Of a stretch of DNA of 64,000 nucleotides, positions 9,386 through 17,840 are shown piece by piece. Below the pieces are notes generated by a model. That model made no database searches. It worked only from the letters and a program-made list of their open reading frames with translations, and was not told the DNA's origin. This DNA is from Catenovulum adriaticum (GTDB taxonomy: Bacteria; Pseudomonadota; Gammaproteobacteria; Enterobacterales; Alteromonadaceae). Position 1 is the stretch's first letter, and each line of letters starts with the position of its first letter. The stretch covers positions 2,976,001-3,040,000 of the forward strand of contig NZ_CP109965.1 of assembly GCF_026725475.1 (NCBI RefSeq), given 5' to 3'. A program made the position numbers and the translations under genes.

Positions 9386-9907
9386 TTATTGCTTTGCACT
9401 TAAACGAATCAAACCTAACTCAGAGCGACCTTCCACAGACAAAGGTAATTTTGTTGTATCCAAAGGCAAAGTAAGCGGAATATTCACCAATTCTCTTCCG
9501 CCAACTTCACGTACAGCTTCAATCCGAATTTTGTATTTACCAGCCGGCATTTTAGCTAAAAGATCCGTTAAATCAGTCGACACTGTATGCATGCCAGGGC
9601 CTTTGCTTGCACCCGTAACACCATCAATGGGTAACGATAAATTACGACCAGCACGACGCCACCACTGGCGTAAATCGGCTAGCCATTCTTCACCTTTGGC
9701 ATTTTTCATTTCAACGTCATACCAAACTGCGATTTGTGTCACTTGCCGTTTGCTATCTTCCAGCCATATCGCAACATAAGGTTTGTGGTATTCTGCAACC
9801 TGCAAACTCGGAAGAGCGACTTCTAATTTAAGGTTAGGTTGTGCATTAGCCGTGCTTGTCGCGATAACACACAACACCGCACTTAAAAATTTTATTAATT
9901 TATTCAT
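9386..9907 (-). CDS. DUF2271-family periplasmic protein
   Basis: A 173-residue exported protein with a signal peptide (LSAVLCVIATSTANA). The mature part has the DUF2271 pattern: HKPYVAIWLEDSKRQVTQIAVWYD, then EWLADLRQWWRRAGR, then IDGVTGASKGPGMHTV. The VTGASKGPG segment recalls the flavin-attachment style motif seen in FMN-transfer substrates, though this is only a resemblance. It is 20 bases upstream of nothing but operon genes: PepSY protein before it and DUF4198 after it. Probably part of a periplasmic redox or iron-reduction module. Confidence 0.75.
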   Translation of the reverse strand: MNKLIKFLSAVLCVIATSTANAQPNLKLEVALPSLQVAEYHKPYVAIWLEDSKRQVTQIAVWYDVEMKNAKGEEWLADLRQWWRRAGRNLSLPIDGVTGASKGPGMHTVSTDLTDLLAKMPAGKYKIRIEAVREVGGRELVNIPLTLPLDTTKLPLSVEGRSELGLIRLSAKQ

Positions 9908-9927
9908 TCAGATTTAAAACTCCAATA

Positions 9928-10542
9928 TCAGTGTACAAACAACAATAAAAGTATGGCCGGAGCGATTACGCCTAATAAAGTAATCGGCCAAGTCATCCAT
10001 CTTTGTCCTGCTTGGCGACATAACAACAGCAGTCCAGTGACACAAAAGATCACACAAACAATGGCAAAAAAGTCAATAAACCAGCCCCAAGCTATGCCTG
10101 TGTCTCGGCCTTTGTGTAAATCATTAAAATAAGCAATCCAGCCACGATCAGTGCTTTCATAGGTTAGTAAACTAGAATAAAAGTCTACAGCCAGCCAAGT
10201 GTCGGAGCCTGGCCCTGCATGCACAATATATAATTCATCTTGGCTCCATTGCGCCTGTGCATGAGCCGATAATTGCACACTATGTACTTGGGCTAACCAT
10301 AATGTTAAAGCTTTGGGTACTGAGCTATCTTCTTCATCAATTGCTTTTTCTGCACGCTTTTTTAAAGACGTAACCAAAGTTGAAGGTAACTCAACTTCTA
10401 TTACTTTTACATCCGGTGTAATTTTAATATCTGCAGCGTGATTAAGCGTGATCCCTGTAACCGAAAACAACAACATGCCAACCAACGCAAAAGCTGCACT
10501 AACCCAATGCCATTGTCTAACCGAACCTAAACTAAACTGCAT
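9928..10542 (-). CDS. PepSY-associated transmembrane protein (PepSY_TM_like_2)
   Basis: A 204-residue inner-membrane protein with an N-terminal helix (HWVSAAFALVGMLLFSVTGITLNHA), a periplasmic PepSY-like loop with the motif FNDLHKGRDTG, and two C-terminal helices. His residues in the helices (RQWHW, LNHA, DLHKG) could ligate haem. Such proteins accompany TonB siderophore receptors and are thought to help reduce ferric siderophores in the periplasm. It is 33 bases downstream of the receptor gene and 20 bases upstream of the DUF2271 gene. Confidence 0.8.
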   Translation of the reverse strand: MQFSLGSVRQWHWVSAAFALVGMLLFSVTGITLNHAADIKITPDVKVIEVELPSTLVTSLKKRAEKAIDEEDSSVPKALTLWLAQVHSVQLSAHAQAQWSQDELYIVHAGPGSDTWLAVDFYSSLLTYESTDRGWIAYFNDLHKGRDTGIAWGWFIDFFAIVCVIFCVTGLLLLCRQAGQRWMTWPITLLGVIAPAILLLLFVH

Positions 10543-10575
10543 TTTTTCACCTATATTTATAAGCGGTAGCTTAAC

Positions 10576-12954
10576 TTAGAAACTAACTGATACACTAGCC
10601 CAAAAGTTACGTGATTTATCTTTTACATTATAATCATCATAAAAGGTAACTTCACTTACAACGCCTCGTCCTGTCAGGTACTCATAGGTACCGTCATTAT
10701 TTGAATCATCATAAGTGGTTGTGTAAGAGGTGAAGTCTCTATCCAACAAGTTGTTAACACGTAAGCTTACCATCACATTGTCATTTAATGTCCAACGTGC
10801 ACCTAAATTAAATAAAGAGTAACTTTTGTAGAAGAGCTCTCGCTTACTATGGGTATCATAACTACGATATCGATCCGATCTAAACTCACCTTGCAAATAA
10901 ATATACAAGTTATCAGTGGCAGACCAATTTAAGTTCACGTTAGACATATGCTCTGCGGTATTCGTTAAAGGTAAACCTTCTTCACTGCCGCTTTTTTGCT
11001 CACTATCGGTCCAAGTATAATTGGCATAAACAGACCAACCTGGTAAAAATTGATAACGACCTGCTAACTCAACCCCTTGTAGTGCGACTTCATCAATATT
11101 AATTTTTTGGCTATAGCTTTCGTAACCAAGCTGATCATACTCACCTAAATTAACACAAGGTCGTTCACCATTAGTTTGTTCACAACTTTTAATGGTATCG
11201 CCGCTGGCAATTTTATCTTCAAACTTGGTATTAAAGTAAGTGATATTGAAGTTGTTATCGTTACGGTTCCAATAAAGTGCGATTTCTGAATTAACACTGG
11301 TTTCAGGCTGTAACTCAGGGTTACCGGCAAATGGGCTAGTACCTTGACCACGAAACCCGGTCACACCATCATATAAATCTGTGGTTTTAGGCGTTTTATA
11401 ACCTGTACTTACCCCACCTTTTAATGTCCATTCATTGGCTAGCTCATAAACACCATAAAGGCGAGGTGAAGTTTGGCTACCAAATACATCGTGGTTATCG
11501 TAACGAATACCGGCTGTTAAAGTGAATTTATTGGTCATCATCCAGTTATCTTCAGCAAAAACTGAATACATTTTTTGCTCTTGAACTGCGCCTGGTTTGC
11601 CGCTTTCTAAACCAAATACGCCATCTTGCAATTCACCATCAATTAACTGACCACCCAACACAAAAGCGTGATCGCCAGCAAAGTTATTAACTGGAATATC
11701 AAATCTAAGGTCATAAGTGTATTGACTGCTATCCAGCGGACGAGCCGGACGAGGTAAAAATGTCGCTTCAGCTAAATCTTTACGCGTTTGTTCATCCATA
11801 TCTACATATTCGCCAGTCCCGTCATACATTGCTTGCAGTTGTAAACGTTCAGCCACACTTAATGGTAAGGTACGCCCATTATTCTGCGTGTCTACATACG
11901 CAACAGATGCTGATATTGCGCCAAAATCAAATTCGCCGTCGTACGCTAATGACCACCATTCACGGTCAAATTCCTGATCTGCAGCATAACCCGCACGAGG
12001 ATTTACTTGACCTTTGCTCTCTTGCCATAAGCTTTCAATACTATCTTTTGTGCCTAACGGATAAATAATTTCGCCTGTGTCTACGTTAAATTGCGGCGTA
12101 TTATCATACTCTTGATGCGAATTGTCGTAGTCGAACATCAACTCCTGACCTTTCGCTAAAGTATAATTTAAACTAAAACCGTAATGCTCACTGGTACTGT
12201 CGACTGTACGGCCACCGCTACCAAAACCAAGCGAACGAACATGCACTTCACCATTTGGATCAACCGCTGGTGAAAATTGAGGAGAAGAAGCTTGTTGCTC
12301 ATAAATACTGCCGCGTACGCCTAAACTTAAAACGTTTTTTATAAGTGGCCCTTGTACCGAAAAATCAGTCGTTACATCGTCACCAAAATCATCATTTTGC
12401 TGAAAACTACGACCAAAAGTCATAGAGCCACTCCAATCATCAGTGTGCTTTTTAGTAATAACATTAATAACACCACCTAAAGCATCGGCACCATATAAAG
12501 TAGAAGCAGGGCCACGAATCACTTCAACACGCTCAATAGTATCAACTGGCGGTAGATGATTAAATGTGTTGCCACCAAAGTTATTTGGGTAAATATCACC
12601 ATGGTTATTTTGTCGTTTGCCATCAATCAATAATAAAGTGTACTCGCCGGTCAAACCACGCATGCTAACACTACCTTGTCCGGTTTTATCGCGTGTAGAA
12701 CCAATATCGATACCTTCTTGATGTTTAACCGCATCTAATAAATTAGTAAAAGAGCCTAGTTTAATATCTTCGCTTGTAATAATAGAGATACTCGCAGGTG
12801 CCTGAGTTAATTTTTGTTCGAACCCTGTAGCTGTAACTACAATGGTTTCCATTTTTTTATCATCAGTTTTAGCTTCATCTGCAGCATAAGCCGCATTTAA
12901 CATAACACCTTGCATAGCAACAACAAGTGCAGAAAGTTTAAGTGTAGCGTTCAT
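10576..12954 (-). CDS. TonB-dependent outer-membrane receptor, ferric siderophore type
   Basis: A 792-residue receptor. The signal peptide ends at about residue 24 (NAAYA). A TonB box, METIVVTAT, lies at about 35-43. The plug domain spans about 45-165 (SISIITSEDIKLG ... RVEVIRGPASTLYGADALGG), followed by a 22-strand-type barrel ending in VSVSF with terminal Phe. It resembles FepA/CirA-type catecholate siderophore receptors; the ligand cannot be read from the sequence. It is the first gene of a five-gene minus-strand operon and is preceded by a Fur box and promoter, so it should be induced by iron limitation. Confidence 0.9.
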   Translation of the reverse strand: MNATLKLSALVVAMQGVMLNAAYAADEAKTDDKKMETIVVTATGFEQKLTQAPASISIITSEDIKLGSFTNLLDAVKHQEGIDIGSTRDKTGQGSVSMRGLTGEYTLLLIDGKRQNNHGDIYPNNFGGNTFNHLPPVDTIERVEVIRGPASTLYGADALGGVINVITKKHTDDWSGSMTFGRSFQQNDDFGDDVTTDFSVQGPLIKNVLSLGVRGSIYEQQASSPQFSPAVDPNGEVHVRSLGFGSGGRTVDSTSEHYGFSLNYTLAKGQELMFDYDNSHQEYDNTPQFNVDTGEIIYPLGTKDSIESLWQESKGQVNPRAGYAADQEFDREWWSLAYDGEFDFGAISASVAYVDTQNNGRTLPLSVAERLQLQAMYDGTGEYVDMDEQTRKDLAEATFLPRPARPLDSSQYTYDLRFDIPVNNFAGDHAFVLGGQLIDGELQDGVFGLESGKPGAVQEQKMYSVFAEDNWMMTNKFTLTAGIRYDNHDVFGSQTSPRLYGVYELANEWTLKGGVSTGYKTPKTTDLYDGVTGFRGQGTSPFAGNPELQPETSVNSEIALYWNRNDNNFNITYFNTKFEDKIASGDTIKSCEQTNGERPCVNLGEYDQLGYESYSQKINIDEVALQGVELAGRYQFLPGWSVYANYTWTDSEQKSGSEEGLPLTNTAEHMSNVNLNWSATDNLYIYLQGEFRSDRYRSYDTHSKRELFYKSYSLFNLGARWTLNDNVMVSLRVNNLLDRDFTSYTTTYDDSNNDGTYEYLTGRGVVSEVTFYDDYNVKDKSRNFWASVSVSF

Positions 12955-13170
12955 CTCGCCCTCAAAAAGTTATAACAATAATTTTTATTAGATATTAGGG
13001 TTTGTTGATCTTTTGGGTGCTGGTACTTAGCGTGAGTCGAATGCAGTAGCTGTGCTTGATATTGCCGAGAACAACTATGCTATCAATCTCGCGTCGCGAT
13101 CAAAAAACGTCTAGTTAGAACAAAATTTGTGCTCCAAACGCCAACAGACCCTAATAGGTATCTATTTAAT
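12955..13170 (-). promoter_or_regulatory. Long 5' leader of the iron-uptake operon
   Basis: If transcription starts about seven bases after the -10 box at 13177-13182, the TonB-receptor mRNA carries a leader of about 215 bases with no clear upstream ORF. It holds a short GC-rich hairpin, tcgcgtcgcga, near 13088-13098 in an otherwise AT-rich context. The leader could be a target for a small RNA or other post-transcriptional control. That role is inference. Confidence 0.4.
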
Positions 13171-13176
13171 GCCAAC

Positions 13177-13206
13177 ATTATACAGTCATGATAACCACAA
13201 ACGCAA
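13177..13206 (-). promoter_or_regulatory. Sigma70-like promoter for the iron-uptake operon
   Basis: On the minus strand a -35 box TTGCGT (13201-13206) and a perfect -10 box TATAAT (13177-13182) are separated by 18 bases. They lie just downstream of the Fur box and point toward the TonB receptor gene. This is a sequence match, not a mapped start site. Confidence 0.6.
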
Positions 13207-13212
13207 TACAAA

Positions 13213-13227
13213 TGATAAGAATTCTCA
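13213..13227. promoter_or_regulatory. Fur box upstream of the iron-uptake operon
   Basis: The 15-mer tgataagaattctca is a 7-1-7 palindrome that matches the Fur consensus (TGATAAT-N-ATTATCA) at six of seven bases in each half. It lies immediately upstream of the -35 box of the operon promoter. Fe2+-Fur binding here would repress the TonB receptor and the genes after it. Confidence 0.7.
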
Positions 13228-13589
13228 ATAACAATTAATAGTAGCAATAATCATAACCGGATGCCTAAATTAACCCCATCTCGGGTTAAGGTGTACTCTC
13301 ACTAATTGAATGGTTTAACCTTGCATTTTCACCGCCACTTTCTAATTTAGTTAGCGGTAATTGTGCTTCAGGGAGGATAATTTTAAAGCGACGGTTAGTG
13401 GGTCATTTTTACACCGGTGATGATAGTTTGAAACATATTCATTAAACCGAGTTGAGATTAAATTAAAATCATATTTTTTCGGGTTCGAATATGAAGCAAC
13501 GCAAAACGAGGATACTCCTTTTAAAGCTTAATGCCAGTTTACCATACAAGACTAGATAGCGTGTCTGAACCAAATAAGAGTGTAAATGC
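13228..13589. other. Intergenic region without a recognisable gene; possible IS remnant
   Basis: About 360 bases between the Fur box and the protease terminator hold no ORF of useful length and no tRNA. A stretch near 13375-13413 read on the minus strand (tgtaaaaatgacccac ...) resembles the ends of some IS21-family elements, but no transposase is present. I see nothing else to annotate. Confidence 0.3.
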
Positions 13590-13627
13590 AAAAAATCGCT
13601 AACTTGTTATTCAGAATTAAAGTTAGC
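13590..13627 (-). terminator. Intrinsic terminator downstream of the M16 protease gene
   Basis: On the minus strand gctaactt and aagttagc form an 8-bp stem with a 14-base loop, followed by gATTTTTTgc. This has the form of a rho-independent terminator and lies about 170 bases past the protease stop codon, so it would end that transcript before the iron operon promoter. Confidence 0.55.
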
Positions 13628-13760
13628 TTAATATAAATGGCAGATTAAAAAATGGCTTCAAACCATAGTTTATAATGAAGGCTTTGCAGAAAAATGATAA
13701 TTTATATTTGGATTTTAAACGAGATTAAAGCGGTAAAGAATGATCTCAATCGATCTATTT

Positions 13761-13794
13761 ATTGGGCCTAAGCTGGATTTAACTTAGACCCAAT
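13761..13794 (-). repeat. 12-bp hairpin just after the M16 protease stop codon
   Basis: attgggcctaag and cttagacccaat form an inverted repeat with a 10-base loop. The single mismatch becomes a G-U wobble only in minus-strand RNA, which suggests it works in the protease mRNA 3' end. No U-tract follows, so it is more likely an mRNA-stabilising stem than a terminator. Confidence 0.45.
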
Positions 13795-13799
13795 TATAT

Positions 13800-16616
13800 T
13801 TATTTTAACCCTTTTCCTCTTAGTTGAATCAATAATTCCATTTGTTGTTGACCCAATAACATTTTGTTATAAACAGGCATTAAGTCTTCAAGTTGAACTG
13901 ATTCAAGTGCAGCTATGGCTTTTTGTTTGCTGTTAAAGTCCATTTTGTCATCTACAAAATCATTAAAATATGGCGTTGCCTCTTCCACTAAATTATTCGG
14001 TTTTTGTTTGTATTCGGCCAATAAACTTTGTTTTATTTGTTCAAATTCTTCAACGCTTAATTTAGCTAAAATCGCTTTGTAATCTTCTCTAAATTGATCA
14101 AAGCGTATTTTAAGTTCATCCGCACTCGCATTGTTGCTTTGCACTAACATTAAAAAGGTGGGCTGATCCGTAAGCGAAAAACTCATACTAGAAACTTGGT
14201 AGCCTAGTTGCTCTTCAGTGCGTAACTGCCTAAAAAATTCACTGCGAAATTGTGCGTTAATCAATTTTAAAATTTGATTCACTTTAACTGATTTTTCAGG
14301 ATAAATGTACGCATTCATCACCGCTTGATCGCTATGTTCCACTTTTTGCTGATACGCTAATTTTTCACCTGCTACTACATCAATCAGGGCTCGACGATAC
14401 CGCGGTATTACTTGCCGCTCAGCCGCTAAATGAGTTTGAATATTGGTGACCACCTGCTTAACTGTTTGCTGAGTATAAGCACCATAAGCAAAAACCAAAA
14501 TATGATTTCGTTTTAATAAATCTTGTTGATACTGCTTAATCATATCAAGCGAAACGTAACGACTGGCTTGTAATAATTGTTCGTCTGTCAAGGTTTGATA
14601 CATAAGCTGAATTAATAAACGATTCGCTTGCTGAGCTGGTGTTTGCTTAGCCTTATTACGTAAGCTTTCTTGATATTGTAAAAGTGTTTGCTTAAATAAA
14701 GCTTGGCTTGGCTCAAACTCAGCTAATTGCTGCATCATGCGCTGGGCTAATAGGCTTTGGTTACCGCTTTTACCTCGCATCCGTATCCGTAAACTCCCGC
14801 CTGAATATGGTAACACGTCAACATAAGTACCTGCTCGTCCTGCTTTATCAATTAACGCGATAACATGCTGTTCAAACATGTTTTTAAACACGCTGGCGGC
14901 AACTTTGTATTGACCATCTCTATCACCAATATCGGTATTAATAATCAGCTCTAACCAGCCTTTGTTAGTTTGGTAATCTGGGCTGTGAGTTAAATAAGCC
15001 TCTATGCCATTTTCTTTTACGATAGCTGTCGGCTCAGTTAAGACAACAGGCACATTGACATCTAATTCGGGATTAAATAAGTCGTTAATCTCGGGCAAAT
15101 TTAGTGGAATATCAGCCGCTAGCTTTTTCCACAATTGTTGCTCAGATTCAGCAATTGGTTTTTGCGCATATTGTCCTAAATAATAAGGAATATCGGTATC
15201 AACTTTAACTGATGGATAAATATGCCACAAACGCATATTTTCAACCGTTAGTTGATCCATTAATTCACCAATGGCTTGTGCATCAAAATCGGCAAAAGTG
15301 GCACTGGCATCTAATAAATGAGCGGGCGGAATGTCAAATAGCATTCGGGTAAAGTAGCTTGCGGTATGCACTAACTGACTTTTACTACGAGTATTAAAAG
15401 CATCCACGGATAACGCTTTTAACTCTTCGTAATATTTTGCTTGTACGCCTTGCTCACGCAATAATTTAAGGTATGAAATAGTAGCCGCGATAATGTGATT
15501 TTGCTGCTCAATACCTTTATCTGTTAATTGCACTCTAAATTGAACAAAACCATCTGAGCCATAAAAGTCTTCATCTAAATTAACTGAACTAGACACTGCC
15601 AAACCTTGCTTGCGTAAATACTCACCTAAGGTATTGGGTTCTTCCGAGCTCAATAAGTAACTTAAGTATTCATTCGCTTTTTTACGCCATTGCTGGCTAT
15701 TATCTGTGACTGGAAACTCAATTAATAACAGCTTTTGTTCTTTTTGTGGTTGATAATAAATATGCTGATTAATTTGTTTGCTTAACAACCCTGATACTTC
15801 AACTTGCGGGCGTTTAATTTTTTTATTCTCAATTGAACTGAAGTGCTTTTTAGCTAAGGCTTCTAGTTCTGCTAAGCTTGGCTTACCTGCAATAACTAAA
15901 TTCATAATATTAGCTGAATAATAGCGCTGATAAAAAGCTTTCATTTCATCTAATAAAGTGGCTTTAGGCGTATCGGTTAACGTCTCTAAATTACCGACAC
16001 TCATTTGACTTAAAGGGTGTTGCGGGTTGCCTGTTTCACCTCTTACTCGTCGTAAAATCCAACCATCTTCACCACGTCCTTTTGTCCACTCATTATCAAC
16101 CGCGGTTCTTTCTTTATCGACATAATTAGGATCAAAAGTTGGGTTTTTAAAATAATCGCTGAATCTATCCAACGCTGAATCAAAATATTCCTGATTTACG
16201 CTAAAATAATAATTAGTATGATCGCCACTGGTATAAGCATTCGTAAAACCGCCGCGAGACTCTACAAACTTAAAAAAGCCTGAAGGTTCTGGGTATTTTT
16301 CGGTGCCTAAAAATAACATATGCTCTAAAAAATGAGCCAAGCCGGGCAAAGATTCAGGATTTTGATTACTACCGACACCTACCGCCAATGAGGCAACGGT
16401 TTGTTCACTGTCTGGATCGGAGATCAGCACCACTTTCATACCATTACCTAACGTTAAGTATTGATATGCACGGTTATCGATTTCATTACTTCTAATCTCA
16501 ACATCTTGCTCATCTGTCGTCGCCATTTGGCTTTTTGGCGAGGAATTAGTTGCGCAGCTGCCCATCATTAATACCGCACTAATTGTAATAAATAAACGAA
16601 AGGTCTTAAACAACAC
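13800..16616 (-). CDS. M16-family zinc metalloprotease (pitrilysin/protease III-like), lipoprotein
   Basis: A 938-residue protease. It has a lipoprotein-like signal (LMMGSCATNSS, Cys21), then the inverted zinc motif HFLEH at about 95-99 with nearby LGTEKYPEPSGFFKFVESRGG. A downstream Glu in the YVDKERTAVDNEW helix is the likely third zinc ligand. The usual four M16 repeats fit the length; E. coli pitrilysin has about 960 residues. Pitrilysins cut peptides and small proteins in the periplasm. A lipid anchor to a membrane is the difference from soluble PtrA. The gene is apparently single, followed by a hairpin and a terminator. Confidence 0.85.
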   Translation of the reverse strand: MLFKTFRLFITISAVLMMGSCATNSSPKSQMATTDEQDVEIRSNEIDNRAYQYLTLGNGMKVVLISDPDSEQTVASLAVGVGSNQNPESLPGLAHFLEHMLFLGTEKYPEPSGFFKFVESRGGFTNAYTSGDHTNYYFSVNQEYFDSALDRFSDYFKNPTFDPNYVDKERTAVDNEWTKGRGEDGWILRRVRGETGNPQHPLSQMSVGNLETLTDTPKATLLDEMKAFYQRYYSANIMNLVIAGKPSLAELEALAKKHFSSIENKKIKRPQVEVSGLLSKQINQHIYYQPQKEQKLLLIEFPVTDNSQQWRKKANEYLSYLLSSEEPNTLGEYLRKQGLAVSSSVNLDEDFYGSDGFVQFRVQLTDKGIEQQNHIIAATISYLKLLREQGVQAKYYEELKALSVDAFNTRSKSQLVHTASYFTRMLFDIPPAHLLDASATFADFDAQAIGELMDQLTVENMRLWHIYPSVKVDTDIPYYLGQYAQKPIAESEQQLWKKLAADIPLNLPEINDLFNPELDVNVPVVLTEPTAIVKENGIEAYLTHSPDYQTNKGWLELIINTDIGDRDGQYKVAASVFKNMFEQHVIALIDKAGRAGTYVDVLPYSGGSLRIRMRGKSGNQSLLAQRMMQQLAEFEPSQALFKQTLLQYQESLRNKAKQTPAQQANRLLIQLMYQTLTDEQLLQASRYVSLDMIKQYQQDLLKRNHILVFAYGAYTQQTVKQVVTNIQTHLAAERQVIPRYRRALIDVVAGEKLAYQQKVEHSDQAVMNAYIYPEKSVKVNQILKLINAQFRSEFFRQLRTEEQLGYQVSSMSFSLTDQPTFLMLVQSNNASADELKIRFDQFREDYKAILAKLSVEEFEQIKQSLLAEYKQKPNNLVEEATPYFNDFVDDKMDFNSKQKAIAALESVQLEDLMPVYNKMLLGQQQMELLIQLRGKGLK

Positions 16617-16685
16617 AGTTTACTCCTATAAAACGGATTGAAGGCTTGCGCCAAATTTAGCAGGGGATAGTTTAAATCGTTCATT

Positions 16686-17504
16686 TTAGTCTGCCCGATG
16701 CACGTTAGAGTTCAATGCGGCAAGTCGGTTATCAATCGCCATCAGTGATGAAACTTTAGTTAATGTGATTGATTGCGCAGAATGTTGCTTAAAAAATTCA
16801 TCCAGTGCCGCAATGGTTTCAGGGTGCGGATGACCAATCGCGATAACGGTCTGCTTTTTTTCAGCCAATTTAAGCATTTTATTTAACTGCTTCAAAATAT
16901 CGCCTTTATTTGCTTGGTTATCCAAAAAAACATGTCGCCGATACGCAGTTACACCATACTCTTTAGCCACCGAAAAGGCTACTGACTGCCCGCTCGTTCG
17001 GCTATCAACAAAAAAAAGTTTACGCTGCTTTAAGGCTTGCATTATAACTTGCATTGGCTTTTGCATTTGTGTGAGCTTACTGCCCATATGGTTGTTTACG
17101 CCGGTAGCCTGAGGCAACTCACTTAATGCCAAATCAAGCGCTTGTAAAATTTGAGATTTGTTCATTGTAGCGTTGATAGTTCCAGGCTCAAGCACTTGCC
17201 CAGCAATAGACTCCATTGGCAAGTGCAGCATAACCTCCTGACCTCGCGCAAAAGCGCGTTCAGCTATTTTTTTGCCATGTGGCGTATGCGGCAATACAGA
17301 AAGCGTGATTTCGGCAGGTAAATTTAATAACTTCGCATCGCTAGCTCTATAACCTACGTCATCAATAATAATCGCAATATTCGCATAACTTGCAAAGCTC
17401 AACATTAAGCTAAGCAAAATGACAATTTTACGGTTTACACCTGAACAAAAATAATTCAAGTATCGACTAGTTGTGAGTAATATTTTTATTATTATTGCGT
17501 TCAA
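16686..17504 (-). CDS. YibQ-family divergent polysaccharide deacetylase
   Basis: A 272-residue exported protein. A hydrophobic signal (IVILLSLMLSFASYA) precedes NIAIIIDDVGYRASD, the Asp-Asp motif of the divergent polysaccharide deacetylase (DUF610/YibQ) family. Later motifs GVNNHMGSKLTQ, FFVDSRTSG and VIAIGHPHPETI fit the NodB-like barrel. The family is periplasmic and its substrate is not established; gene neighbourhood elsewhere links it to cell-wall enzymes. It lies 69 bases upstream of the M16 protease on the same strand. Confidence 0.8.
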   Translation of the reverse strand: MNAIIIKILLTTSRYLNYFCSGVNRKIVILLSLMLSFASYANIAIIIDDVGYRASDAKLLNLPAEITLSVLPHTPHGKKIAERAFARGQEVMLHLPMESIAGQVLEPGTINATMNKSQILQALDLALSELPQATGVNNHMGSKLTQMQKPMQVIMQALKQRKLFFVDSRTSGQSVAFSVAKEYGVTAYRRHVFLDNQANKGDILKQLNKMLKLAEKKQTVIAIGHPHPETIAALDEFFKQHSAQSITLTKVSSLMAIDNRLAALNSNVHRAD

Positions 17505-17840
17505 AAAAATGAGTCCTAAATAGCGCGAACCACAAGTTTATCAAACCCCAACCAGATAACAATACTCAAGCTGCTGAACACGCCATTGTTGAACAACATA
17601 ACAGCTGTAGTCGCAGAATAACTTAGCCACTACAATACCTTTCACAACCAAAATATTTTTTAAGATAGGTGTTCTTTTATATAAGTCACGTTCAGGCAGA
17701 AGAATATTGTTCTATTGATTTTAAACAGGGAGCGGATTTTGTTTTTATGATACACGTTCAAATGGCTTTGCTTTATAACAATTATAGCGCTTACAACTTG
17801 CATCAGGTAAACTTTATTTATTTTTAAGCTATCTGTATTT
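17505..17840. other. Divergent intergenic region between yibQ-like and modF genes
   Basis: A 336-base AT-rich spacer between oppositely oriented genes must carry both promoters. I could not pick a convincing -35/-10 pair. No ModE-like operator, RNA gene or ORF above about 30 codons is evident. Confidence 0.4.

Noticed and set aside
13481..13490. gggttcgaat, resembling a tRNA T-loop
   Set aside because: The flanking bases do not pair into a T-stem, and no acceptor or anticodon arm is present.
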